Shown in pieces: positions 44,110 to 55,977 of a stretch of 64,000 bases of DNA (the first letter of the stretch is position 1; each line of letters begins with the position of its first letter). This DNA is from Phlebotomus papatasi (Eukaryota; Arthropoda; Insecta; Diptera; Psychodidae). The notes beneath the pieces are model-generated. The model worked only from the letters and a program-made list of their open reading frames with translations. It was not told the origin of the DNA and did not search any database. The stretch spans positions 83,142,001 through 83,206,000 of the forward strand of contig NC_077222.1 of the NCBI RefSeq assembly GCF_024763615.1, written 5' to 3'. The position numbers and the translations under genes were made by a program.

Positions 44110-44419
44110 TACGTTAAAATTATTCATACAATTTTTCTAAATTTTCGTAAAAAGTGGTCAATGAGAGTTATGCCCAAGAAACACAAACTAGGCCTGACAT
44201 ATTTGAATTCTGATGAATATAATTTTTTGATTTAGTCACATGTTAAACTCTATATGGAAAGTCATATAAGTGTGAATAAGGAATATGACGATATCAAATT
44301 TTGTAATCAAAAACGTTTTCGATGACTATCGATTACTAAAATTACTTAAGCTGAATTAGAGATTATTTAGGCGGACATTCCGTTCATATACGAAACACAT
44401 TTGAATTATTCCTAATAAC

Positions 44420-44640
44420 GATTTTCAAGATCAAAGCTTAAAAAAGCCCTAGTCTAGAGAGTGCATTTCTCAACAAAATGATATATCATGTTTGAACTAG
44501 TTGGAAAGACCTTGGAATTTCTAATAAAACTGGTCCGATTTCAATCCATTCCTATCGGTTTTGTACCCATTATGAACCAGTTAGGAACCGATAAGTAATT
44601 TTTGTCCGAAAATCAATTTATTTTATTTTAAATGTGAGCA
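44420..44640. repeat. Dispersed repeat family R1, inverted fragment
   Basis: The minus strand carries the GGTCTTTCCAAC, ATCAATTT.CGGACAAAAA and CCGAT-rich blocks seen at 41860-42680. Confidence 0.5.
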
Positions 44641-46159
44641 CCGTGTGTTTAGAATTCTTTGGAAATTTTTAAATGTTTCTCCTAAGTTCGATTTAAAATA
44701 ATTACAAAAGTATGCGCTTCCGTTGAGAGGTTACGCTTTTGTTGAGTTTACATGTTTTGGTTCCTTTATGAAATTAGTTTTAAGCATTTACATCCTGGTT
44801 ACATTCACTGATAAACGTGTCAAAGTGTGAAAATATCAAGAAATACACATAATCGAAGATGAAATATTGACCACACTTTTGATCAGTAATTTTGATGGTC
44901 GTAAACGTCATAATTGGCCTACGGAACTAACTAATCTTATATCTATTTTTATTGCTATCAATCTAGTAAAATTTTAATCTCTGAGCTAACACGTTAAAGA
45001 CATTGAAGTATTAAAGACGTTCAAAGGCAATATTCGCGCGTGTTTTAGTTACACGATGCCACTTGAATTCTACAAAGAATTTTAAAATTTTTCTGAAAGA
45101 AATATATCCCTTCGTATATTATGTTATTAAACCAATTAAATTAACATTCACCATTCACATTCTACAATGTACTCAAATTGAAGAGTTTACCTCTCCAAAG
45201 TCTGAAGACAAACGCTTTGCGGAAAAATTCACGCTGTGTTTGTGGAAAGTGTCCTTAAATGTAGTTATTTGTCCATGAGCCCCCATGAAAATCTCCAACG
45301 TCGTTGGTGAGATATATTCAGCAGTGGGATACAAATTGGGAATTCGATTACACGAAATTGCTTTCGTGCACAATTGCGAGGAGAGCGTCCAATTGGAAAA
45401 ATGGGTAAAAGAAAATATACGTTCAATATACTCTCAGTGGATGTCAATTGTGTCAACTCTTTTTCCTTAATTGGATTTTCCTCACTGTGTGAGATTTTTT
45501 TTGTGGAGCTCTTCTCCTCTATTTCAAAATCATCGTCAATTTTCTCGCCATTTCATCCAAAACACAATGAGAAATTGAATAACAATTGCAATTCACAGGA
45601 AATCTCATAAGGATTCCACATAGTGTTTTTCCATTGGCCAAGAGCATACAATAAATTCATTCACGTGGATCCTGAAGGATTACGAGCACACATTGATAGA
45701 AATCATGCAGGTAGACTTTCCAAATATATTGAGATTATTCCCAAGAGATTTTCATCTTCTGGAGATGTATCTCACAGTGACAATACATCATATTTTGTCA
45801 CATCTCTCGAGGACATTTCTTTCATATCAATCTGTGCTGTCTTCAAGAGATATAAAATTCATTCACATGAGATTTTGGTAGAATATTTTTCAAAACAGAA
45901 AAATCTCTTATTTTACAATAACAAAAGTGTTGTGGCAAACGAAGTGTTATTTCTGCGTGTTCCCTCAAGTAGTATTCCTTTTTTTGTATCCTTCTCTCTT
46001 GCAAAATAAAAGTTGTGATGTGATTTCTTCTCAGTTCTGAATGAGACTCAAGCTTAGGGGTCCTTCATTTTAATAGAAAAGTACATGTAAAATATAAAGC
46101 TTAAACGTTCTTCATAATATTTTTTTTTTATTTTTCCTTCTCCTGGGAAAACGAATAAT
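44641..46159. other. No gene supported
   Basis: A 128-codon plus-strand frame (45623-46009) and overlapping shorter frames are present. They show no recognisable family, no codon bias and no splice logic, so I leave this stretch unannotated. Confidence 0.4.
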
Positions 46160-46423
46160 GGTGTTATTCCAATGAAAAACTGACCATGTTTTTTAGCACA
46201 TTACTGTTCTCAAGAACTAAAATAGACCATGACTGTTCCCATACGTCATTTCGAAGAAAATAATGAGTAGAGAATATTAATGCTGCTTGCCGAATTTTCA
46301 CACGATCACAATGCCATGTGACATTAATGAAAATAACATGTAGGAACAGTTAGGGTCTTTTTAGTACTTGAGAACACTAATGTGCTAAAAAAAACATGCT
46401 CATTCTTTCATTGGAATAGCACC
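46160..46423. mobile_element. MITE with ~90-bp inverted arms (GGTGYTATTCCAATG)
   Basis: GGTGTTATTCCAATGAAA, then CATGTTTTTTAGCACATTA and GTTCTCAAGAACTAAAA at the left, are mirrored at the right ending TTTCATTGGAATAGCACC. It is 264 bp. The flanks AAT and TTA leave the target duplication unresolved. Confidence 0.8.
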
Positions 46424-46559
46424 TTAATTGAGGTTCATATTATGCAAGATTACTAATCTCCAGAAATGTGATATTTAGTACTCTGAGCTTGCCTAGCTTA
46501 CAAGGCATATCTAAATAAACTACTTATTTAGAACTGATCAGATACCTACTGTTGACATA

Positions 46560-46920
46560 ACTCAGGACATTTTTCGTTAGAGAAGACTGGTCTTCAACAA
46601 AGTGGTAGAGGACCTTTCAATAGTTGTCAGCTGGATATTTTTTTGCATTTGTAAGAGCAAAATGTCACAAATTATCTCCGATATCTGGCAAGATTTACCC
46701 CAGAAGGTGTGAGAATTTTGGCATCTACTTTTAGAAAATGGCTCGAAAAGCATATTTTCTTTCGAGATAGGAGGAAAACAGTCTTCAGAAAAGTTGTAGA
46801 GCGGTAAGTTTCTCATAAGAATATGCTTATTATAAATCGATTTAGTGTTTTGAGAGAGTCCGAGAAAAAAACTCTTTTTAACAATATTTTGCCTCATTTT
46901 TTTATAGTTCGTCCTTAGAG
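46560..46920. repeat. Fragment related to the right half of 22135-22997
   Basis: It shares AAATTGGCTCGA-like, AGGAGGAAAACAGTC-like and AAGTTGTAGAGCGGTAA blocks with 22790-22930 in the same order. Ends are missing. Confidence 0.5.
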
Positions 46921-47676
46921 AACTTTAAAACTGCCACACTTTTTATTAGATAACTTACTACTAGAAATATCTTGTAATCTTAGTTTAAGTTAAATCGAGT
47001 CATTTCCTGAAATATACAATATAAGCCTCAATTTAACGATAACTATCAAGAAACTGAAATTAAAAGAAAAAATGATCCTACACCTTTGCCCCCTTTATTA
47101 TACTATTTTGCATGCCTTCAATTTTATGTGATATTAATTTAGCAAAGTTCTAATTACTAGATTTAAAATTGTTAAGTTGTTAAAATTAGGTCATTATGCT
47201 CAGTCAGTGTTAATGAAATCCGTTCATTAACATCTTGATCAGCATTTTCGATCAGCAAATAAATGAATAAAATTTTGTAATGATGTATTCAGATTTCATA
47301 GAATCTACATTAGTACTTTTTAAGGGGCTGGGCATATTGAAGTGCTAGAGGAGCTAGGCTAGAGGGATGACTGAGAGTTACCACGCTTGAAAGAGGGAGG
47401 TGCAAGACGCATAGTTCCTAAAAGGACCGTTGCCAGTAAGTATAAGTAAGTAATTTGGGGTTTTGAAGTCTTGACCCAAAACGATTTTATGAGGGCTTAA
47501 GGAGGTTCTCCTAATTACAATGTTAAAAATATCTATATTTTTTAATATTTTTAAATAGACAGACAAACTATCTAACAGTATACCATAAAAATTTCAGAAG
47601 CATGTTTGAAGTATCTCCGAAGATACAGAGAAGCGCCCAGCAGGTTTGTAAGCACTCGGGCGAATATTCAAAACTT

Positions 47677-47815
47677 TAAAGCAGAGGCGTGCAAGAACCG
47701 TTGAAATCGAATGAACGTCAAATGAAACATGTACGTCAATAGTCAACACGCTACCAGAACAAACTTATTTTGACATTTATTCGGTTTCAACGGTTCTCGC
47801 ACACATCTGCTTTAA
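47677..47815. repeat. Foldback R4, uninterrupted copy
   Basis: TTAAAGCAGAGGCGTGCAAG at the left is mirrored by CGCACACATCTGCTTTAA, with CCGTTGAAATCGAATGAACG inside. The centre GAAACATGTACGTCAATAGT is the empty target of copy 3 of the CAGTAGACTCTC MITE. Confidence 0.82.
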
Positions 47816-47994
47816 AGCGTGTTTTCTTCAGTTCTCGTTTTTACAATTTCTTCGAAATGCGGGAAATATTAAGAAAAAACGTATTGACCGAATGAAACGA
47901 ATAAAGGCCTCGTCAGAATTAAATTTTCTCCTATTTGAGTTAAAAGAATTGTTATGAACCTATTTTTCTATCTTTTACAGTACTTTAGACATAT

Positions 47995-48165
47995 ATGCGG
48001 TGCTTTGCACCTATACTTTTCGTAAGCTTTTCTTTAATTCAAGCATTTAAAGATAATCAGACCATGAAAGTACTTAGGGATGGTCTAAAAAACCATTCTT
48101 AAGTGCTAGAATTAAAGAAAAGTTTAAGAAAAGTAGGAGTTCAAAGTCACACGCATCTATCGTAT
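47995..48165. repeat. Imperfect inverted repeat (TTTTCTTTAATTC arms)
   Basis: TATACTTTTCGTAAGCTTTT and CTTTAATTCAAGCATTTA are mirrored at the right by TTAAGTGCTAGAATTAAAG and AAAAGTTTAAGAAAAGTAGG. It is probably an old MITE. Confidence 0.55.
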
Positions 48166-48395
48166 ATTAAAAAAACCAAATTTTTACCCTATAACGTATT
48201 GTTTTAAAATACCCTGATTTTACTGTTTTCTTCGGGTTTTCTTATTTTAAATATGAAATACATTTATGAAAAATGAAATTCTTTTAGACTTCGTTCTAAA
48301 ACTATACAATTACGAGCAGTACCACCAATTAGGACGAGGCGATAAAATGAACCTCTATTTTGTATAATTTTGTTTTTGGAAAAAATATTTAAGTA

Positions 48396-48614
48396 GACGA
48401 AAGTGCCCATACTTTACACGGTCTCAAACTTTACAATTACTAAATTTTTCGTATGTTTTTCAATAAATGTGACTCATCTTTTCTATTTTGAAAACTAAAG
48501 GAGTGTCCTGTTTTTAAAATATAAATATTGCGGAGTCGTATTTATCCAGAAACATAGGAAAGTCCTTTGGTCATTGTAAAGCTTGGGACCGTGCAAAGCA
48601 TGGTCACTTTCCCC
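48396..48614. mobile_element. TA-GGGGAAAGTGCCCATG MITE, copy 3
   Basis: The left end is degenerate (GACGAAAGTGCCCATAC) and the right end is intact (GTCACTTTCCCC), with TA outside both. The interior AAGCTTGGGACCGTGCAAA matches copy 1. Confidence 0.75.
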
Positions 48615-50587
48615 TACTCTAAATACGTAAGTAAAAACTTATTCTAAAAATTTTATGAAGCTTGGACGTTTTCTTCTCCTAAAACAATGACAAAAATGTG
48701 CTTATTTTTAGCCTTACAGGAATCACCTTAATCACGAAGGTAAGAATTAATATAAAGAATTTTGAAAAAGAAAAGCTGCGGCACTACAAAATTATGTTAG
48801 ATTGCCCCTTTATGCTTTCATTTCTCTTTCCTCTCCACGTGAACATCATTATTCCCGGTGGAGGGCAACCACTCAATCAACGTTGTTGCGAAAGGGTTGC
48901 TCTCTTCACACATATTTGAATTTTCAAATTGCACAACGCGATTTTCTCTCCACTCCTTAAATACAAATCAACGGGCTTTTCAATTTTCTATTATTAAATT
49001 ATTTCTAACGAAGCTTTATTCGATTTGAGATATCATGAGTGGTATAGAAGGAACATTTTTCGGGGAGTTTCCTCCACTATATACTTTTACCTCTATGTTT
49101 TACTGAAGCATTCCCTAGAGATATAATTGAGGGAATGTATTTAAGGATTCTGATTATTTGACTGTATGAAAATAAATCCTCAAACCGTTAAAAGATTTTT
49201 TTTCAAAGTAGACAAAGAGAGCCTCTATAAAAGGAATCATTACAAAAGTGTTAATGCAGCAATTACAAATTCATAATCCCATGTGAAATTTAATGAGAAT
49301 TTTTCATTTTCACTTCTTTTTATCGCTTTTCCCATCCACTTCATTTAATGAGATATTTATGTGGTGAAAAGCAAAAATAGAACGACGGGTTTATCAGATG
49401 TTTAAATAATGCGTAGATATTAGTCTAAATGAAAAGAAAATTTGATATTTTTATTTATATAACTTTATATTATAAACTTTTAAGGATTAGAGAATTGGAA
49501 TAATAAATTTTCCCTCCAATGCAATATTCTGATTGCCCTCAGTCAGTACATGAATTTGAACGTTTTCAAATGAATGAGCAAAAAAATCATTCTTGTTTTT
49601 CAAAATGTAAAAAATCTCAGCTAAATGCATGTCACACATCAGAAAAGCATTTTAACTTGTTATAAATAGCTATAAATCAAAGTGTTTGATTTTTAAATAA
49701 GGAAACCCAAAAGAGTCTCCATTTAGTAAATGAAGGCTGCAATCGTTCTATATGTCCTTACAAGGAGCAAAAAATCCCATTTGTCATCCGCTCCATAATT
49801 ATAATTAAGGGAAAAATATCTGCCGGAAGTAGCGGGGAGTACAGTAGAATGGTAAATTATAGTGAGTTGAGAGAATCATTGAGGATTATTCTAGCAGAAT
49901 TTCTTTCATTTTTTTCTAGCTTCGTTTTATGTTCCCTCTCCCAATTCATTGAAATATGTGTGGGATTTCTGATTCATGATTCGTCGGCTAGCGACTGTTG
50001 AGGGCGGGCACATGAGAAAAAGAGAAATGCTATGAAATTTTTCATCATTCCTCACACACATTCATTCCATTTTTTCCCATTCTGAATAGAAGGATACTCT
50101 TTTTCCTCTTCTTGGTATATATTGTCAGATGCGTTTCCTTCATTTACTCCGTTGGATCCTTTCAGTGTACCAGCAAAAGGGAGCTCAATGCATAAATGTG
50201 CAGAAAATAAATGGAACTCTGAAAATTGCAACGTTTTTCGTCAATTGTTTCCCTGGGAAAGGAAAAAGAAAGAAATCTGATGAAAGGCATCAACTTCCAT
50301 TCCGGCCACCGAACAGCACCATTGAGACAATTATTATACAATTCGGGGGTGACTCAAGTCTCCCCTTGCGCAGTGGAGTCTATTGCTCAAATTGAGGAGG
50401 TTTGAATAATGCGGTTGATTTCATAAATAACAATATATTACAGAATTATTTAAAAAGTAAAAGCTAAAAGTCAAGAATGAAAATAAAAATTCTAATTATA
50501 ATACTGTACGACTTCGATAGAGTTATCCCTAAAAATTTTAAATACTATAAAAAAATATGTAAAATTCCAAGTTTAATGTCAAACTTT
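48615..50587. other. No feature seen
   Basis: Non-coding AT-rich DNA. Short frames at 48698-48919 and 50129-50395 have no recognisable similarity. Confidence 0.4.
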
Positions 50588-52197
50588 TAAACGAATCCCG
50601 GTCAAAATCCCAAAAGCCAAAAACCCGAAAACCAAAATCCCCAACGCTAAAATCTCGAAAGCCAAATCCCGAATTCTTAAAATTATCATATAGCTACTCC
50701 CACGATTGCACCTGTGTTTGCTGGAGCCAAAGTAAAACTTTCTGCAGAAGAATTTCGGTTCGTTAATAATAAAACTTTCTGTGTCTTGGAAGATTAGGGT
50801 GCCAGTCAAAATCCTGAAAGCCAAAATCCCGAAAGCTAAAATCCCGAACGCCATGCAAAATCCCGAAAACCAAAATCCCGAACGCCAAAATCCAGAAAAG
50901 TTCACAATCCCGAAAGTCAAAATCCCGAATTTTCAAAATCCTGAAAGGAATAAAATTATATGGAGGATAAATGGCCTTAATTCTGAGACCAAAATCAAGA
51001 TCAAAATTTCAAGCTGTCAAATATTTTCAAAATCAAGATTTCGTATTCTGACGCGAAAAAACCAAGATTTCAAGATTTTCCACACTTAACGAAACGTTAC
51101 TTCTGACAAATATCTTCATTTCTCTGTTGAATTTGTTGAAATTTTCGCCATATAAATTAGGAAATTAAATTATAGGACGTATTAAAAAATAAATGAGAGG
51201 GCATAAACGGGAGTACAGGAAGTGTAAACCAAACTTGTGACCTGTGATAAACCAAGAAATACTTATGCAAGATGTGATTATTTTGCAGGTAATCCTCAGG
51301 GTGTTGTACTTCGAAACATACATCTATAAATACGTACCATTTCGATTAAATTACAAGGCCAGATACATTATTTTTCAAAGTAAGTCTCTTTTTGTACCAA
51401 CTCTTATAGTAATATTCCTCATCAATAGCCATTTCCATATGAAACTCTTCAAATTGTTACTATCTTAAAAATTCCAAGCACCTCCGAGAGGTTCTTGGAA
51501 TTATTTCAAAAAGAAGAAATTTGACATATTGAAATCAGTGGAAATTTGCGAAGGGAAGGTCCATCCGGACACGGCAACACAAATAGTGGAGTCTTCAACC
51601 CAAAAGATCAAAAACTCACTCTTCTCCAGAGCTTTCGGCACGCTCCGTATCTTCCTCAGTGGTTGAGTGATGTCAAAGATCACTGGGTTTCGTTATTTGG
51701 GGGACCCTACAAACTTGGTTAGAAATCCTACAAATGAGGAAGACACGGAGCGTGTCGAAAGCTCTGGAAAAGAGTGAGTTTTTTGATCTTTTGGGTTGAA
51801 GACTCCACAGTTTGTGTTACCGTGTCTGGCCGGACGGAGCTTCCCTCCGAAAATTTCCACTGAAGCTGAACAGCAATTCCCCCACCATACTAAAATCTTT
51901 AGTTTAAATATTGATTCCGGAATTGCAAATCTTGATATCCACACGGTTTGCGTCTTGGATTTCAAGACATTTGACAAATTTTGCATCTATATCTTGCTTT
52001 TTTGATTTCACGATACCAAAATTTTAAATTTTTCTTGATCTTGGTCTCAGAATTGAGGCTAATGTGTAGAATAATCTCCCAAGACACAGAAAATTTCCCT
52101 TTGCGTCCAGAAAGCACGGATGCAATCGTGGGAGTAGCTATGACACTTTTAAGAATTCGGAATTTTGGCTTTCGGAGATTTTGACCGGGACCCGAAA
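50588..52197. repeat. Large inverted-repeat element of AAAATCCCGAAAGCC units
   Basis: The left arm starts CCCGGTCAAAATCCCAAAAG and contains many roughly 15-bp units plus the core with CACGATTGCACCTGTG. The right arm ends TTTCGGAGATTTTGACCGGG and has the same core inverted (GCAATCGTGGGAGTAGCTAT). A GAGACCAAAATCAAGATCAA region at 50980 is mirrored at about 52040. A separate hairpin element sits in the middle. It is the same family as 5985-6830. Confidence 0.65.
51537..51861. repeat. Hairpin element with CGAAAGCTCTGG core
   Basis: Arms of about 120 bp (51537-51660 and about 51735-51861) are inverted copies. They contain AGTGGAAATTT, GGAGTCTTCAACCCAAAAGA and AGAGCTTTCGGCACGCTCCG or their complements. 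It shares the GAGGAAG-stem-loop-CGAAAGCTCTGG block with 14954-15147, although the rest differs. Confidence 0.78.
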
Positions 52198-52337
52198 TAT
52201 TGTACATATTGTTTTGGGACTACAAATTGTTCCAAAGTTGAATTATTAAAGACTGGTCAATTACAATTAAACACTTTGAAAAATATTCCTATCCTTTTAT
52301 TATTATCTTTATGTTATTATGTTTTTATATTTATGTA

Positions 52338-52474
52338 TGGTGTCTACACACTAGAAGCAATTTTCGTCAATAATTGCCTTTTTAAAAAATTCTGACGTTT
52401 CTGCCTACAAGGATAGGGAAAATTTTCTTTTAAAGGGCATTTTTAAAGAAATTTCTCCTAGTGTGTAGAGGCCA
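52338..52474. mobile_element. TA-flanked 137-bp MITE (TCTACACACTAG)
   Basis: TGGTGTCTACACACTAGAAG and CTCCTAGTGTGTAGAGGCCA are inverted ends with TA outside both (52336-52337, 52475-52476). Confidence 0.75.
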
Positions 52475-55400
52475 TAATGGACAAGTAATGAATGCCAAAT
52501 ACTAAGCATATTAATATTCTAATTAAATTTCAATGAAGCAACCTTTGCTCTTCAAGTTAATTTCATTTAACGATTGAAATCACAAAAAATATTTCTTTTT
52601 TTAGCAAATGATATCCAAATTGGTGTTAATGAATGTAAAAGCATTTTTTCAACATGAGTTGCTCTCAATAAATTTTCCTTCAAAGAACGTGAAAAATGAA
52701 ACCTTTGATCAATTCTTATGGTATTTTACCCTTGAATACACTGAAGTTCTTAAGTATCATTTTAAAGATGGCATTTTCTTCCCCTCGATGTTGTATAGTC
52801 TTGATGAGGAATTATATCACCTTTTCATCATGAAAATAAAGTTGCAGAAATAAAAGAAAGCGCTAAAGAATGAAACTCTATACGCTTGATGAGACCAAAT
52901 TGCTGCTTATATCAATTACTTCATTTATTTATACAATCTTTTGATTGATCAACAAATTATATGAACAAGGTGTTACCGCAATTTTCACATTAATTATCCT
53001 TTTGAAGAGATATATTTTTTTTGAGTAGTTCCAATCATTTTTTTCTTTATGTAGCTTCCTTTGCCATGAATAGAGAATGATTATCGAAATTGAGCTTGTG
53101 TCGGAAATGATTTGAGACCAGTAAAATAGTTAGAAGAATATGTATTATTTTGATGGAGCAAAAAAATCACCTGCATTAATTTAACTTGTATAAATTCGTA
53201 GCCATTCATCAGAAAGATAATGAAAATTTTAAACAATTCATAGTGTAATTTTATGAAATTTCAAATTCTAAAGCGTTTTACTGAAAAATTGTCTTACATA
53301 GACCCCTTCCTAAAAACATTAGACATTTATTTTGACATGTGAAATGTTGAAAACATTTTAAACAAGCCCTCCTTCCTATTATTCTCAATTCAATTTATCT
53401 CCAATTACATAAAAGCGAAGAGGAGGGGAATAAGTTTGGAATTAAAAAACTTAAACTCTCTATAACGCACAATACTTTTCGCCTGAAAAAAAGAAAAGAT
53501 AATTAAACAAATTAACGAAAAAATCCTTCTGACAAGTCTCTGGTCCCATAAATTTATAAAATTATTCTCACCCTCTATACGCGACCTTATTATTCCTCCT
53601 ATTCATATTCTGCTTAAGGGAATATAAAAGAGGAATTGCAAAATAATACCGCAAATATCAAATATCTGAATGCGCGAGAAAAATGGCAGATCATCAGTTA
53701 ATGCCCCAAAGGTAGAATCTCATTGGCGGAATGAGAAAGAAAAATTGCTCGATGAACTTGTAGGGTGAGTCCTAGGAGAAAATGAAAATATAAAGAATCA
53801 TAAAAAATAATGAAGCTGTCGAGTGAATAAAAGATTTTACAAAAAAAAATCAGAGGACGCGCATAGAAAAGCATTCCTTGTTATAGCTTGTATTATTATT
53901 CAATTATAAGATATTAGGCGAAATGGTCGAAATTCTTAATGATTTCACCTTTTATTGTCGTTTAATGAAATTAGAACTTTTGAAGAAATTCACACTATGC
54001 TCAAAAGAAAAGTTTTTTTTTAATTTCTTATCGGAATTTTGTATAGATTCGTGTATAATATAATTTATTCTTTTATGTACTAATATTATTTATATATTTA
54101 TTTAGCAACAGTTCTCAACCTTAGTTATTCTCTATTCGTTTTAAAATAATTTTGTTTATCGTTAATGTTCGTTCCTTCAAAGTCCTTTTATAATACTTTT
54201 TAATAAATGGTTTCTTACTCATACTCGCTTTTGAATATATTGTTGCTTAGGACAATTGAGTGCTATATTTTTAATTACATTTTTTGGGTGAAATACTTTA
54301 TTGAATTTTTAAAGTTCTATTAAAATTAAAATGCACATGTCTACAATTTTGAAAAATAGGTTTTATACCTTAAAAATTAGAAAATTATCTTAACAGAAGC
54401 TAATTTACTTAAAACTTAAAGCTTAAAGCCATCCCAAGGGGCATTTGATATCCAAATAATGTAACCAACATATTTTCAACGTAATCGGGCTATTTCTTAA
54501 AAATATAATGTATGAACGCAATGGATGTAAATTATATGAAAATTATGTGCGTTGAATGCCAGTATAATAACTTGACTAAAAATTGTATAGAAAATATCAG
54601 TTATTTTCTATTAATACATATAATACATTTTGTTTGATAAATTGCAGTTAAAATATTGTTATTTTCCCTTAAAATTACGGCCAAACATTTTTGATCTATA
54701 AACAAGTCATAATATAATCTATTTTTGAGTGAAAATGTATAAAACTAAGTCAAATATTTCTAAAGTATATTTATCTTACATATTCATGCCATTATGTTCA
54801 CATAATGTCGTGAAATTGTATGAACTTCATGTTCTGATATATTTTAGTTACATTTGTTCCATAAAAGACACAAGTTATATACAACTTGTCTTCTTTTTGT
54901 ATGACGCTGCCAGATTGTCAAATTCTACTTTGTTTACTAAGCAGAAGTTCATCTGCGGGTGAAAATTTGTGAAAAAAGTGATGTCTCACATTAATAAATT
55001 AGAGTCCTGAAATGCACCAGCGTGTGCACAAAAATCAAATATACAGATAAAAGGTATTAAATTTTACAAAGTAAGTGCAAATGATGAAAACGTAGTGAAT
55101 TAACACTTCGTTAACACACGTTTGTGAGAGCTAATATTTTCTTCCTTTAATTGCAGTGTACCGCAAGTACAAGCATTAGGATAGCTTCCAGATCATTTGT
55201 TATGAAATCAAATTGCAGAATGATTGCCCAGAATGCAGAAAAAGTTTATCAAAAGCATAATCTTTCAGTGTTTTGACATTTTTGCTGTGTAGTGATATTA
55301 TTGACGTAAGAAGTCTACAAAATGTAAATATGATATACGACATATTGTAAATATAATCACTAAAATATATAAATGTGTTTTATTTTCTGCTTTTCTTACT

Positions 55401-55679
55401 TATTCGGGTTACAATATCTTGATTTTATTTTATCAGAACAAAAAGAAGATTATGGCGTGGAAAAATACAGAAAATTAAAATACAGAAAACTCAAATTAAT
55501 GGAAAAATGATACACAAAACATTACAGTGCAATGATATTTGTCCAAATTATTGTTTAAAGGGCTGTATTCTATCAATACACGCAGTAAAAATTTAAGAAC
55601 CATAAGTTTTTTAAATGATGTAATGTAAAAAGCAATAAATTTATTCAATTTTGTTTTATTTAATTTTTCAGCTTTCCCT
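52475..55679. other. No feature seen
   Basis: This is a very AT-rich stretch. I see no gene, structured RNA or bounded repeat in it. Confidence 0.45.
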
Positions 55680-55682
55680 TAA

Positions 55683-55828
55683 TGCCCAACGCACAATAAA
55701 TTTTGTTTGTAAACATGTTTTCAAAATTTCATATGAGAGAGAGCGAGATGACTATATCTAGGTTTCATTCACTCTCATTGAAATGTCAAAAACATGTTTA
55801 CAAAACCAAAGTTATTGTGCGTTGAGCA
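55683..55828. mobile_element. PIF/Harbinger-like MITE, TAA-flanked, twin 1
   Basis: TGCCCAACGCACAATAA at the left and TTATTGTGCGTTGAGCA at the right are inverted. TAA lies outside each end (55680-55682, 55829-55831). A TAA/TWA duplication is the known signature of PIF/Harbinger. It is 146 bp. Confidence 0.85.
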
Positions 55829-55831
55829 TAA

Positions 55832-55977
55832 TGCCTAACGCACAATAACTTTTGTTTTGTAAATATGTTTTTGACATTTCAATGAGAGTGAGTGAGATCT
55901 AAATCTAGCCATCTCGCTCATTCACATAGGAAATTTTAAAAACATGTTTACAAACAAAAGTTATTGTGCGTTGGTCA
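55832..55977. mobile_element. PIF/Harbinger-like MITE, TAA-flanked, twin 2
   Basis: TGCCTAACGCACAATAA and TTATTGTGCGTTGGTCA ends are flanked by TAA (55829-55831, 55978-55980). It is also exactly 146 bp and shares its left TAA with twin 1. The inner blocks are arranged in the opposite order to twin 1. Confidence 0.85.

Noticed and set aside
45623..46009. 128-codon plus-strand open frame
   Set aside because: No recognisable motif, no codon bias, no splice or promoter context, and several overlapping frames of similar length; likely chance in low-stop DNA.
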